NCBI RefSeq assembly: GCF_001486165.1
Contig: NZ_LN908976.1
Coordinates: 1 to 64,000, forward strand
Source of the DNA: Bittarella massiliensis (ex Durand et al. 2017)
GTDB taxonomy: Bacteria; Bacillota; Clostridia; Oscillospirales; Ruminococcaceae
Direction of reading: 5' to 3'
Length of the DNA stretch: 64,000 nt
Of this stretch, positions 46,654 to 55,305 are shown piece after piece; within the stretch, counting starts at the first letter, position 1; each line of letters begins with the position of its first letter. The position numbers and the translations under genes are program-made. The notes beneath the pieces are model-generated. The model ran no database searches. It saw only the letters and a program-made list of their open reading frames with translations, and was not told the DNA's origin.

Positions 46654-46695
46654 AAAAAAAGCGCCGCGGGGGACCGATTGGGTCCCCCGCGGCGC
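46654..46695 (-). terminator. terminator of the rsmD-coaD operon
   Basis: A 15 bp perfect stem (GCGCCGCGGGGGACC with its complement), 5 nt loop, followed on the minus strand by T7. Confidence 0.9.
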
Positions 46696-46715
46696 GAACG
46701 CAGGCAGAACAGGCG

Positions 46716-47168
46716 CTATTTCTTGCGGCCCCGCAGCTTGGTGCGGGTCTCCTTGACCTCCTCCATCGAGGCCACCAGGAACTGCTCGGTGCTCTTCATC
46801 AGGTTGTCGGCAAACTCGGTGGCGGCCTGCCGCATCTCCCGGGCCTGCATCTGGGCCTGGCTGATGATCTCGGCCGCCTTCTGCTGGGCGGCCTTGGTCA
46901 GGTCGTCCTGGTTGACGATGGCGCGGGCCTTGTCCTCGGCCTTTTTGACGATGGAGGCCGCCTCCTTCTTGGCGGTGGAGATGATTTCGGCCCGGTCGTT
47001 GACAATGGCCTTGGCCTGGCGCACCTCGGCCGGCAGGTTGAGGCGGATGTCGTCGGTCAGCTCCCGCATCTTCTCAATGTCCACCACCCGGCGGCCGCCG
47101 GAGAGGGGCAGGGTCCAGGCATCCTCCAGGGCCTCGTCCAGCAAATCCAAAATCTCGTCGATGTTCAT
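46716..47168 (-). CDS. coiled-coil protein, often annotated as ATPase-like
   Basis: A 150 aa protein with a short N-terminal helix (MNIDEILDLLDEALEDAWTLP) and a long Ala/Glu/Lys-rich coiled coil at about 45-135. Such proteins occur next to coaD in many Clostridia and are labelled as hypothetical, V-type ATPase subunit H-like or DivIVA-like. The first block (IDEILDLLDEALEDAWTLPLSGGRRVVDIEKMRELTDDIR) looks like the conserved part. Function is unknown. Its start overlaps the coaD stop by 4 nt. Confidence 0.8.
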   Translation of the reverse strand: MNIDEILDLLDEALEDAWTLPLSGGRRVVDIEKMRELTDDIRLNLPAEVRQAKAIVNDRAEIISTAKKEAASIVKKAEDKARAIVNQDDLTKAAQQKAAEIISQAQMQAREMRQAATEFADNLMKSTEQFLVASMEEVKETRTKLRGRKK

Positions 47169-47656
47169 TTTGACACTCCTTTACTCAACCGCTGTTTGAT
47201 GGGCTCGATGATCGCCTGGGGGACAAAGTCGTCGATGTCGCCGCCAAAGGCCGCGATCTGCTTGACCAGGCTGGAACTGAGGTACATGTACTTGGAATTG
47301 GTGTTGAGGAAGATGGTCTCCAGCTGGGGGTCGAGCTTTTTGTTGGCCAGGGCCATCTGAAATTCGTACTCAAAGTCGCTGACGGCCCGCAGGCCGCGGA
47401 TGGAGGCGGTGGCCCCCACCTGGCGGGCGTAGTCCACCAGCAGCCCCTGGTAGGCGTCCACCTCGACGTTTGCCAGGTCGCCGGTGACCGCCCGGATCAG
47501 CTCCACCCGCTCCCCCACCGAGAAGGCGGTGCGCTTGTCGGGGTTGACCGAGACCAGCACCACCACCCGGTCAAAGAGGCGGGAGGCCCGCAGGATGATG
47601 TCCAGGTGGCCCTTGGTGATGGGGTCGAAACTGCCGGGGCAGAGGGCGGTGCGCAT
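47165..47656 (-). CDS. coaD: phosphopantetheine adenylyltransferase
   Basis: A 163 aa nucleotidyltransferase catalysing the fourth step of CoA synthesis (4'-phosphopantetheine plus ATP to dephospho-CoA). The (H/T)xGH-type motif appears as SFDPITKGHLDII, and the C-terminal ISSTxxR-like region is YMYLSSSLVKQIAAFGGDI. The length is normal. It starts right after rsmD and overlaps the next gene by 4 nt. Confidence 0.96.
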   Translation of the reverse strand: MRTALCPGSFDPITKGHLDIILRASRLFDRVVVLVSVNPDKRTAFSVGERVELIRAVTGDLANVEVDAYQGLLVDYARQVGATASIRGLRAVSDFEYEFQMALANKKLDPQLETIFLNTNSKYMYLSSSLVKQIAAFGGDIDDFVPQAIIEPIKQRLSKGVSK

Positions 47657-48199
47657 CTACTCCTCCCCCTTCTGGTAGAGGGAGACGACCGTCTTGCCGT
47701 AGCGGTAGCTCTTCTGTTTGAGGAGGAGGCCGTAGCTCTCCTCCAAGGGCAGGTCCCGCTCACCCTCCACCAGCACCTTGCCCCCGGGGGCCAGCACCGG
47801 CGCCAGGGCGGTGAGGATCTCGCCGTACTGGCCGCAGTGGTAGGGGGGATCGACAAAGACGAAGTCAAAGCGCTCCCGGCAGCGGGCCAGGTAGGCCAGG
47901 GCGTCGGCCTGGATGACGCGGGCCCGCTCGGCCACCTTGGCGGCCTGGACGTTGCGCTTGATCACCTCTTGGCTGCGGCGGTCCTGGTCCACAAAGACGC
48001 AGAGGCTGGCCCCCCGGCTGAGGGCCTCGATCCCCAGCTGGCCGGAGCCGGCAAAGAGGTCGAGGGCGGTGCGGCCGGGCAGCTCAAAGTGGATGGCGCT
48101 GAACAGCCCCTCCTTCACCCGGTCGGCGGTGGGGCGGACATCCTGCCCGGGGACGGTCTCCAGCTTGACGCCCCGGGCTGTTCCGGTAATGACTCTCAT
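47657..48199 (-). CDS. rsmD: 16S rRNA (guanine966-N2)-methyltransferase
   Basis: A 180 aa methyltransferase. The SAM loop is LDLFAGSGQLGIEALSRGA and the catalytic motif IV is FVDPPYH. The N-terminal RVITGTARG is typical of RsmD. It is first in an operon with coaD and the coiled-coil gene, driven by a clear promoter. Confidence 0.95.
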   Translation of the reverse strand: MRVITGTARGVKLETVPGQDVRPTADRVKEGLFSAIHFELPGRTALDLFAGSGQLGIEALSRGASLCVFVDQDRRSQEVIKRNVQAAKVAERARVIQADALAYLARCRERFDFVFVDPPYHCGQYGEILTALAPVLAPGGKVLVEGERDLPLEESYGLLLKQKSYRYGKTVVSLYQKGEE

Positions 48200-48264
48200 G
48201 GCAGATTCCTCGTGCGGACGGCCCGGGCGCGCCCGGTGGTCCGCTCTCTCCTGTTACTGTTCAT

Positions 48265-48293
48265 ATTATCCCGAATGGGAAAGGGGTTGTCAA
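48265..48293 (-). promoter_or_regulatory. rsmD operon promoter
   Basis: Minus strand -35 TTGACA (48288-48293), 17 bp spacer, -10 GATAAT (48265-48270). Confidence 0.85.
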
Positions 48294-48324
48294 GTTTTTT
48301 CGACAGCCTTTGCAGGGGCTGGCA

Positions 48325-50145
48325 CTACTTCCCATTGAAGTAGTTGTAGACGGCCAGGGCGGCACTCTTGGGCAGCTTGCCCCGGTCCATCAGCACCTGC
48401 ACCGGCGCCAGGGAGATCTCCTCCAGCGACTGAAAGGCCCCCAGCAGCTGTTTGGCCCGCTTCTCCCCCACCCCGGGGATGTTGGTCAGCTCCGACTTGA
48501 GGGCCGAGTTCTTGTGCAGCTTGCGCTGGTAGGAGATGGCGTAGCGGTGCACCTCGTCCTGGATGGTGGTGACCAGCTTGAAGGCCGCCTTGAAGGAGGA
48601 GAGGGCCACCTCCGAACCGTCCAGGGCGATGGCCCGGGTGCGGTGCTTCTGGTCCTTGACCATCCCGAACACCGGGATCTGCAGCCCCATCTCGGCCACC
48701 AGGGGACGGATGGCCGAGACGTGCCCCTTGCCGCCGTCGAGGAGGATCAGGTCGGGGGTGGTGGCAAAACCCTCGTCGGCGTCGCCGTTTTTCAGCCGGG
48801 TGAGCCGGCGGGTGAGGGCCTCTTTCATGGAGGAGTAGTCGTCCTGCCCCACCACCGTCTGGATCTTGAAGCGCTTGTAGGCCCGGCGGTAGGGGCGGCC
48901 GTCCTTGAAGACCACCATCCCGCACACCTTGTAGCTTTCCCCCAGATTGGAGATGTCATAACTCTCGATATAGGCGGGGGGTTCTTCCAGCCCCAGCAGC
49001 TTGGCCAGCTCGTCCAGGGCGGCGATCTCCCGCGCCGGGCGGCGGCTGCGGTAGGAGATGCCGGTGACCGCGTTGTCGTAGGCCATCTTCACCAGCCGCA
49101 GCTTCTCTCCCCGCTGGGGAATCAGCAGTTCGGCCTTGCTCCCCCGCCGCTCGCTCAGCAGCTGCTCGATGAGGGGGCGGTCGGGCAGTTCCAGCTCCAG
49201 CAGCACCTCCTTGGGCAGGTCGGCGCGGGTGGTGTAGTAGCGGGCCACAAATTCGTTGAGGATGTCGGCGGGGGCGCCGTCGTCCTTTAAAAGGTACTCG
49301 TCCTTGTCGGAGAGTCGGCCCTGGCGGAACTTGAGGACCACCACGCAGACCTTTCCCTCCCCCTTGGCCAGGGCGATGGCGTCCATGTCCACCTTGCTCT
49401 CAAAGACCACCTTCTGCCGCTCGTTTAGCCGCTGCAGCGACTGCAGCTGGTCCCGCACGGCGGCGGCCTTCTCGAATTCCAGGTTTTCGCTGTATCGCTG
49501 CATCTCCGATTGCAGGTCTTTGATGATCTTGTCGGCCCCGGTGGTGATGTAGGCGATGGCCCGGTCCACCATCTCCCGGTACTGGGCCTGGCTGATCTTG
49601 CCGGTGCAGACCCCGCAGCACTGCTTGATGTGGTAGTTGAGACAGGGCCGCTCCCGGCCGATGTCCTGGGGGAAGCGCTTTTTGCAGCTGGGCAGCAGAA
49701 AGGCCTTTTTGGCCAGCTCCACGCTCTGGGTGACGATGAAGGAGCTGGTGTAGGGGCCGATATAGGTGCTGCCGTCGTCGATCTTCTGCTTGGCGGCCTG
49801 GATGTCGGGCCAGTCGCCGGGGGTGATTTTAATGTAGTGGTAGCCCTTGTCGTCCTTTAAGAGGATGTTGTACTTGGGGCTGTACTGCTTGATGAGGCTG
49901 CACTCCAGCACCAGGGCCTCGAACTCGCTCTGGGTGACGATGAAGTCGAAGTCGTTGACGTGCATCACCATCTGATAGACCTTGGGCAGGTGGCTCTCCA
50001 CCGCCATGAAGTAGCTGGAAACCCGGTTTTTCAGCTTTTTGGCCTTGCCCACATAGATGACCTGACCGGTCTTGTCCTTCATGATGTAGACCCCCGGCTC
50101 CAGGGGCAGCTGATGGGATTTCTGCCGCAGCTGTTCCAGTGTCAT
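48325..50145 (-). CDS. uvrC: excinuclease ABC subunit C
   Basis: A 606 aa nuclease subunit making both incisions in nucleotide excision repair. The GIY-YIG domain is at about 14-95 (GVYIMKDKTGQVIYVGKAKKL) and a UVR motif at about 200-235. The RNase H-like domain contains ESYDISNLGES and ILLDGGKGHVSA. Helix-hairpin-helix repeats end the protein (LTNIPGVGEKRAKQLL). ATG at 50145 follows GGAGGAG. It is followed by no clear terminator before the rsmD promoter. Confidence 0.96.
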   Translation of the reverse strand: MTLEQLRQKSHQLPLEPGVYIMKDKTGQVIYVGKAKKLKNRVSSYFMAVESHLPKVYQMVMHVNDFDFIVTQSEFEALVLECSLIKQYSPKYNILLKDDKGYHYIKITPGDWPDIQAAKQKIDDGSTYIGPYTSSFIVTQSVELAKKAFLLPSCKKRFPQDIGRERPCLNYHIKQCCGVCTGKISQAQYREMVDRAIAYITTGADKIIKDLQSEMQRYSENLEFEKAAAVRDQLQSLQRLNERQKVVFESKVDMDAIALAKGEGKVCVVVLKFRQGRLSDKDEYLLKDDGAPADILNEFVARYYTTRADLPKEVLLELELPDRPLIEQLLSERRGSKAELLIPQRGEKLRLVKMAYDNAVTGISYRSRRPAREIAALDELAKLLGLEEPPAYIESYDISNLGESYKVCGMVVFKDGRPYRRAYKRFKIQTVVGQDDYSSMKEALTRRLTRLKNGDADEGFATTPDLILLDGGKGHVSAIRPLVAEMGLQIPVFGMVKDQKHRTRAIALDGSEVALSSFKAAFKLVTTIQDEVHRYAISYQRKLHKNSALKSELTNIPGVGEKRAKQLLGAFQSLEEISLAPVQVLMDRGKLPKSAALAVYNYFNGK

Positions 50146-50175
50146 GGCGCTCCTCCTCCCGCTCTGCAAAGACGC

Positions 50176-50210
50176 AAAAAAGGCGCAGCCGGAAAGGCCC
50201 GGCGGCGCCC
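50176..50210 (-). terminator. HPr gene terminator
   Basis: Stem GGCGCAGCCGG with CCGGCGGCGCC (one mismatch), followed on the minus strand by T6. Confidence 0.8.
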
Positions 50211-50229
50211 GATCGCATATCCCAAATGC

Positions 50230-50493
50230 CTACTCTTTAAAGCCAGACTCCACCAGGGCCACCAGGGCCTCAACGGCCTGCTGCTCGTCGCTGCCGTCGG
50301 CCAGGATGCGGATGGCGGTGTCCCCCACGATCCCCAGGGAGAGGACGCCCAGCAGGCTTTTGGCGTTGACCCGGCGCTCGTCCTTCTCGACCCAGATGGA
50401 GGACTTGAACTCGTTGGCCTTCTGAATAAAGAAGGTGGCCGGGCGGGCGTGCAGACCGACCTGGTTTTCTACAACAACATCTTTCACAAACAT
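50230..50493 (-). CDS. ptsH: HPr family phosphocarrier protein
   Basis: An 87 aa HPr. His15 (VGLHARPA) is the PEP-dependent site and Ser46 (NAKSLLGVLSL) the HPr kinase site, so both sugar uptake and catabolite control functions are possible. It is not next to ptsI. ATG at 50493 has AAGGAG at 9 nt. It has its own promoter and terminator. Confidence 0.93.
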   Translation of the reverse strand: MFVKDVVVENQVGLHARPATFFIQKANEFKSSIWVEKDERRVNAKSLLGVLSLGIVGDTAIRILADGSDEQQAVEALVALVESGFKE

Positions 50494-50609
50494 AGCGATA
50501 GACTCCTTGTCCGTAAATTCTGCCCCCGCTTGTCTTGGGGCGGTGTGGCTGACTTCCCCCGGCCGCGCGCCGGGACATTTTGGATACACTGCGATTTTCA
50601 AACGACCTC

Positions 50610-50638
50610 ATTATAGCAATCCCCATGGGATTTGTCAG
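50610..50638 (-). promoter_or_regulatory. HPr gene promoter
   Basis: Minus strand -35 CTGACA (50633-50638), 17 bp spacer, -10 TATAAT (50610-50615). The leader is about 115 nt and contains a GC-rich hairpin (CCCGGCGCGCGGCCGGG). Confidence 0.75.
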
Positions 50639-50709
50639 CAGCTAGAGGGGATTTTCTGCTTTTGCGATAATACCGCCACTTCCCCGGGAACGGGCTTTGT
50701 ACAACATTT

Positions 50710-51426
50710 CTATATTTTTATAAACATCATCAGCAGGTTGTACAGTGGCGGTACAAGGATGGCGGGCAGCAAATTGGCCGTTTTGATCCGCTCGCCAAAG
50801 AGGAAGTTGATGCCGATGACCAGGATGATGGCGTTGCCCACCATGGAGATCTGCCCCATGAGGGCGTCGGTCATCAGGGGGGCCAGGGCCCCGGCCCCCA
50901 GGGTCAGCGCCCCCTGGTAGAGGAGGACCGCCAGGGCGGCAAAGCCCACGCTGGGCCCCAGGGAGGCGGTGAGGACCGCCGCCGAGACCAGGTCGAGGGT
51001 GCTCTTGACCAGGAGGATGCTGTAATCGCCGGTGAGCCCCTCCTCCAGCGCCCCGAGGATGGCCATGGCCCCCACGCAGAAGATGACCGCCGCCGGCACG
51101 AACCCCTGGGCAAAGCCCTTGATCTTGAGTTTGCGCTCCACAAAGCCGCCGAACCGGCCCAGCCGGTCGTCGATCTTCAGCAGTTCCCCCGCCAGGACCC
51201 CCAGCACCAGGCTGACCAGGAGGAGCAGCCCCCCGTCGAAGGAGACCGCGCCCCCCTCCACCCGGCCCATGGCGCCCAGGGTGCCGGTGAGGCCGATGAG
51301 GATCACCGCCAGCCCCATGGTCTTCATCACCGCGTCCTCGATGCGCTGGGGGATCCCCTTTTTGCAGAGGAAGCCGACGCCGGTGCCCAGCAGCACCGTG
51401 CCCACATTGATCAGGGTGCCGATCAT
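50710..51426 (-). CDS. DUF554 family membrane protein
   Basis: A 238 aa polytopic protein of the DUF554 (YdfK-like) family. Six or more membrane helices and the typical start IGTLINVGTVLLGTGVGF are present, with MTDALMGQISMVGNAIILVIGIN near the end. Function is unknown; it is a presumed transporter. ATG at 51426 overlaps the trmD stop by 4 nt, so it is the last gene of the ylxM-ffh operon. Confidence 0.88.
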   Translation of the reverse strand: MIGTLINVGTVLLGTGVGFLCKKGIPQRIEDAVMKTMGLAVILIGLTGTLGAMGRVEGGAVSFDGGLLLLVSLVLGVLAGELLKIDDRLGRFGGFVERKLKIKGFAQGFVPAAVIFCVGAMAILGALEEGLTGDYSILLVKSTLDLVSAAVLTASLGPSVGFAALAVLLYQGALTLGAGALAPLMTDALMGQISMVGNAIILVIGINFLFGERIKTANLLPAILVPPLYNLLMMFIKI

Positions 51427-52181
51427 ACCGTCTCCTCCCACTCCCCGCCGGGGACTGCCAGGGCCTCCAAAAAGGCCCGGTCCACCCCGTCCAGGGGGGC
51501 TGTTTGCAACATGTCAGGGCGCTTTTTCCAGGTGTTGCGCAGGGCCTCTTCCCGCCGGTAGCGCTGGATGTTGGCGTGGTGCCCCGAGAGGAGGACCGGC
51601 GGCACCTCCCTGCCCTGCCAGACCGGCGGGCGGGTGTACTGGGGGTACTCCAACAGCCCGTTCCAGTGGCTCTCCTCGGTGAAGCAGTCCTCGCTGGAGA
51701 GGACCCCCGGGCACAACCGCACCACCGAGTCCACAAAGGCCATGGCGGCGATCTCCCCCCCGGTGAGGACAAAATCCCCCAGGGAGATCTCCTCGTCGAC
51801 GATCTCGTCGAGGACCCGCTGGTCCACCCCCTCGTAGTGCCCGCAGAGGACAAAGAGGGACCCCTCCCCCGCGTACTCCCGGCTCACCTGCTGGGTGAGG
51901 ACCCGCCCCTGGGGCGACATGTAGACCGCCTTGGGCCGGCCTCCCCGCTGGGCGCAGACCGCCTCAAAGCAGCGGAAGATGGGCTCGGGCTGCATCACCA
52001 TCCCCATCCCCCCGCCGTAGGGGTAGTCGTCCACCCGGCCGTGCTTGTCCAGGGTGTGGTCGCGGATGTTGTGGCAGCGGATGTCCACCAGCCCGTCGGC
52101 CATGGCCCGGCCGATGATCGACTCCCCCAAAACGGCCATCACCATCTCGGGGAAGATGGTGGCGATGTCGATCGTCATCAT
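51423..52181 (-). CDS. trmD: tRNA (guanine37-N1)-methyltransferase
   Basis: A 252 aa SPOUT methyltransferase making m1G37, which prevents frameshifting. The deep-knot SAM motifs are MSPQGRVL, LCGHYEGVDQRVL and SLGDFVLTGGEIAAM. Its start overlaps the rimM stop by 4 nt, giving the usual rpsP-khpA-rimM-trmD order. Confidence 0.96.
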   Translation of the reverse strand: MMTIDIATIFPEMVMAVLGESIIGRAMADGLVDIRCHNIRDHTLDKHGRVDDYPYGGGMGMVMQPEPIFRCFEAVCAQRGGRPKAVYMSPQGRVLTQQVSREYAGEGSLFVLCGHYEGVDQRVLDEIVDEEISLGDFVLTGGEIAAMAFVDSVVRLCPGVLSSEDCFTEESHWNGLLEYPQYTRPPVWQGREVPPVLLSGHHANIQRYRREEALRNTWKKRPDMLQTAPLDGVDRAFLEALAVPGGEWEETV

Positions 52182-52678
52182 GCAAACAGCCCCTCCAGCG
52201 GGCGGATGCGCATCTCCCCGGCGGCCAGGTCGATGGTCAGAACCACCTCTTTGATGGCGGGGATCAGGGTGACGCGCCCCTCTTTTTCAATGTGGTAGAC
52301 GTCGTTGGCCCCGGTCTGGCTGACCTCGCAGAGGGTGCCGTAGCATTCGCCGGTGTCGGCGTCCTTCACCGTCAGGCCCACCAGGTCCTGCACGTAAAAG
52401 CTGCCCTCGGGCAGCTGCACGTCGCCCCGGTCCATGTAGAGGACCTTGCCGATGTAGCGGGTGGCCTGCTCCACCGTGTCGATCCCCTCGAACTTGCAGA
52501 CCACCACGTTTTTGTGCACCCGGCTGCGCTCGATTTGCAGGGTCTCGGCCCGGCCCTCGGTGAAGAGCCGCTCAAAGCCCAACAGAAAGTCCGGCGAATC
52601 GCACCAGGGCTGAATGCGCACCTCGCCGCGCACCCCGTGGGTGGTGACGATCTTCCCCACTTCCAAATCCTGTTTCAT
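52178..52678 (-). CDS. rimM: ribosome maturation factor RimM
   Basis: A 166 aa protein that binds S19 during 30S maturation. The N-terminal domain starts VGKIVTTHGVRGEVRIQP, and a PRC barrel follows (FYVQDLVGLTVKDADTGECYG, then IPAIKEVVLTIDLAAGEMRI). ATG at 52678 is preceded by GAGGACGAG. It overlaps trmD. Confidence 0.95.
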   Translation of the reverse strand: MKQDLEVGKIVTTHGVRGEVRIQPWCDSPDFLLGFERLFTEGRAETLQIERSRVHKNVVVCKFEGIDTVEQATRYIGKVLYMDRGDVQLPEGSFYVQDLVGLTVKDADTGECYGTLCEVSQTGANDVYHIEKEGRVTLIPAIKEVVLTIDLAAGEMRIRPLEGLFA

Positions 52679-52768
52679 CTCGTCCTCCCTCGGCCGCGCC
52701 AGAGGCGGCCCCATAAAGGCAGTAGGGAAAGCAAAGTCGCCCTCGCTTTCCCTACGGTGTGAAGTACC

Positions 52769-53002
52769 CTAGTCGATGTCCACCTGGACCTTTTCGCCGA
52801 CGCGAACAGCGGCCGCCCGCATCACAGTGCGAATGGCTTTGGCGATCCGCCCCTGCTTGCCGATGACCCGGCCCATGTCGTCGGCCGCCACGTGGATGTG
52901 GTAGACGGTGACGCCCTCTTCATTGGGCTCGTCCTTCTGCACCTGGACGGCGGCCTTGTCCTCGACCAGGCCGGTCACCAGGGTGATGAGCAGTTCTTCC
53001 AT
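52769..53002 (-). CDS. khpA: KH-domain RNA-binding protein KhpA
   Basis: A 77 aa single KH domain with the GxxG loop as VIGKQGRIAKAIRTVMRAAA. The KhpA/YlqC family works with KhpB/Jag in RNA control and cell elongation in other Firmicutes. ATG at 53002 follows GAGGAGG. It lies between rpsP and rimM, its normal place. Confidence 0.94.
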   Translation of the reverse strand: MEELLITLVTGLVEDKAAVQVQKDEPNEEGVTVYHIHVAADDMGRVIGKQGRIAKAIRTVMRAAAVRVGEKVQVDID

Positions 53003-53025
53003 GCCACAGACCTCCTCGGGCAAAA

Positions 53026-53268
53026 TTACTCAGCGCTCTGCTGTTTGAGCAGGCTCTTGACGGTGTCGGTGGGCTGGGCGCCGTTGGCGATCCACTTCTG
53101 GGCCTTCTCCATGTCGATCTTCACCACTTTGGGGTCTTTGGTCGGGTCGTAGTAGCCCAGCTCCTCAATGAAGCGGCCGCCGCGGGGATAGCGGGAGTCG
53201 GCCACGACGATGCGGTAAAAGGGGGCTTTCTTGGCGCCCATCCGGCGCAGTCTGATTTTCACTGCCAT
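53026..53268 (-). CDS. rpsP: 30S ribosomal protein S16
   Basis: An 80 aa S16 with the typical start [26 protein letters not shown] and the [12 protein letters not shown] block. ATG is preceded by GGAGG. It is 158 bp downstream of ffh; that gap contains GGTTACA repeats and a GC hairpin. Confidence 0.97.
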   Translation of the reverse strand: MAVKIRLRRMGAKKAPFYRIVVADSRYPRGGRFIEELGYYDPTKDPKVVKIDMEKAQKWIANGAQPTDTVKSLLKQQSAE

Positions 53269-53392
53269 GATACAATTCCTCCAATGATGTTGTTCTCTTT
53301 ATTGCTGTGCAATAAATGGGGTCGGCGGCTGCAAGGCCGCGCTCTTTTATAGCACCGGCCGGTCTCCCGGGCCGGAATCTACCAATAAAAAA

Positions 53393-53432
53393 GGTTACAC
53401 AAAGGTTACATGTGGTTACACAGGGGTTACAT
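53393..53432. repeat. four GGTTACA direct repeats at 10-11 bp spacing
   Basis: GGTTACA begins at 53393, 53404, 53414 and 53425, each followed by C or T. Spacings of 11, 10 and 11 bp put all copies on one face of the helix. The last copy overlaps the ffh stop codon (53427-53429). It may be a protein-binding site or a short tandem repeat. Confidence 0.8.
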
Positions 53433-54749
53433 AAAGGGCATCATCCGCCGCCGCTTGCCGGGGCGGCTGAACTGCTTCATCAGCTTGCTCATGGTCTCGA
53501 ACTGCTTGAGCAGGCGGTTGACGTCCTCCACCCGGGTGCCGCTGCCGGCGGCGATGCGCCGCTTGCGGCCGGGGTTGATGAGTTTGGGCTTGGCCCGCTC
53601 GGCCGGGGTCATGGAGCAGATGATGGCCCGCACCTGGTCCATCTGGCGGTCGTCCAGGTCGGCCCCGCTGAGCTTGTTTCCAATTCCCCCGGGGAGCATG
53701 CTCACGATCTGTTGCAGGCTGCCCATGTTCCGCATCTGGTCGAGCTGGACGAGCATGTCCTCCAAATCGAACTTGTTCTTGCGGAACTTCTCCTCCATGG
53801 CCTTTTGCTGCTTTTCATCGAACTGGGTCTGGGCCTTTTCGATGAAGGTGAGCACGTCCCCCATCCCCAGGATGCGGGAGGCCATTCGGTCGGGGTAGAA
53901 GGGCTCTAAGTCGTCCAGCTTCTCGCCGGTGCCCGAAAACTTGATGGGCTTGCCGGTGACCGCCTTGACCGAGAGGGCCGCGCCGCCCCGGGTATCGCCG
54001 TCGAGTTTGGTGAGCACCACGCCGGTGATCTCCAGTAATTGGTTGAAGCTCTCGGCCACCGAGACGGCGTCCTGGCCGGTCATGGAGTCGATGACCAGCA
54101 AGATCTCGTCGGGCCCGACCGCCGCCTTGATGGCGGCCAACTCGGCCATTAGGGCCTCGTCGATGTGCAGCCGGCCGGCGGTGTCGAGGATGACGATGTC
54201 GTTGCCGTGGTCCTTGGCGTGGCCCAGGGCCTTTTTGGCGATCTCCACCGGGTCGCCCTGCCCCATCTCAAAGACCGGGACCCCGGCCTGTTCGCCCACC
54301 ACCTGCAGCTGCTTGATGGCCGCCGGGCGGTAGACGTCGCAGGCCACCAGCAGCGGGCGGTGCCCCTGGCTTTTGAGCAGCTTGCCCAGCTTGCCCGAGT
54401 GGGTGGTCTTGCCCGAGCCCTGCAGGCCGCACATCATGATGACGCAGGGCGGCTTGGAGGGGATGTGCAGCCGGCTGACCTCCCCCCCCATGAGGGAGAT
54501 GAGCTCTTCGTGGACGATCTTGATGACCTGCTGGGCCGGGGTCAAACTCTCGAAGACGGCGGCGCCCACCGCCCGCTCGGTCACCGCGTCCACAAACTGC
54601 TTGGCGACCTTGTAGTTGACATCCGCCTCCAGCAGGGCCAGGCGGACCTCCCGCATGGCGGTCTTGACGTCCTTCTCCCCCAGCTTGCCCTTCTGCTTTA
54701 ACTTTTTAAAGGCGGCGGACAGCTTTTCAGATAGTCCTTCAAAGGCCAC
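53427..54749 (-). CDS. ffh: signal recognition particle GTPase Ffh
   Basis: A 440 aa SRP54 protein that binds signal sequences and SRP RNA and docks on FtsY. The NG domain has G1 CGLQGSGKTTHSGKL, DTAGRLHID and TKLDGDTRGGAAL. The C-terminal M domain is Met-rich and ends RPGKRRRMMPFM. GTG at 54749 follows AAAGGGGGG and starts with the family's AFEGLSEKL; the longer open frame upstream is spurious. Confidence 0.96.
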   Translation of the reverse strand: MAFEGLSEKLSAAFKKLKQKGKLGEKDVKTAMREVRLALLEADVNYKVAKQFVDAVTERAVGAAVFESLTPAQQVIKIVHEELISLMGGEVSRLHIPSKPPCVIMMCGLQGSGKTTHSGKLGKLLKSQGHRPLLVACDVYRPAAIKQLQVVGEQAGVPVFEMGQGDPVEIAKKALGHAKDHGNDIVILDTAGRLHIDEALMAELAAIKAAVGPDEILLVIDSMTGQDAVSVAESFNQLLEITGVVLTKLDGDTRGGAALSVKAVTGKPIKFSGTGEKLDDLEPFYPDRMASRILGMGDVLTFIEKAQTQFDEKQQKAMEEKFRKNKFDLEDMLVQLDQMRNMGSLQQIVSMLPGGIGNKLSGADLDDRQMDQVRAIICSMTPAERAKPKLINPGRKRRIAAGSGTRVEDVNRLLKQFETMSKLMKQFSRPGKRRRMMPFM

Positions 54750-54768
54750 GGTGTTTCCCCCCTTTCCC

Positions 54769-55131
54769 CTATTCGCCGATTTCCTTGACGGTCTCCAGGA
54801 TCGCTTTGACCGACCGCTCGATCTCGGCGGAGGAGTTGTAGTTGTCGTTGAGCAGCGAGATGTTCTTGGCCTCCTGGGTGATCCGCTCCAGCCCCTGATA
54901 CATCTGGCGGTAGCGGCGGCAGAGGCCCAGCTTCTCCTCCATCTCCAGCAGGGTGGCCTCCCCCCTCTTGATGGAGTCGCGCACCCCCTGGCGGGTGATG
55001 CCGGTGTTCTCGGCGATCTCGCCCAGGGAGAGGTCCTGGTCGTAGTAGAGGACGATGCAGTCGCGCTGCTTCTCGGTGAGCAGCTCCCCGTAAAAGTCGC
55101 ACAGCAGGGCGATCTCCAAATTTTTGGACAC
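54769..55131 (-). CDS. ylxM: YlxM/p13-like DNA-binding protein
   Basis: A 120 aa UPF0122 protein with a sigma-70 region 4-like helix-turn-helix (QDLSLGEIAENTGITRQGVRDSIKRGE). It is encoded just before ffh in most Firmicutes, and in streptococci YlxM affects SRP function. GTG at 55131 after GGGGGGAG is the likely start. It is the first gene of the operon. Confidence 0.93.
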   Translation of the reverse strand: MSKNLEIALLCDFYGELLTEKQRDCIVLYYDQDLSLGEIAENTGITRQGVRDSIKRGEATLLEMEEKLGLCRRYRQMYQGLERITQEAKNISLLNDNYNSSAEIERSVKAILETVKEIGE

Positions 55132-55212
55132 GGGCCGCTCCCCCCTCTCAAAAAGACACGCCGGAGGCCCGGCGCAGGGCCATCAGCGTGTAAAGTGTTT
55201 TTCTTTACATTG

Positions 55213-55241
55213 AGTATAGCAAAGCCCGCACCCCCTGTCAA
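55213..55241 (-). promoter_or_regulatory. ylxM-ffh operon promoter
   Basis: Minus strand -35 TTGACA (55236-55241), 17 bp spacer, -10 TATACT (55213-55218). Confidence 0.85.
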
Positions 55242-55305
55242 GGCCTTTCGCTTTACCAATTGCAGCTTTCGTCAAAAAAGAAGGGGATATTTTGTGCAGG
55301 CGACC

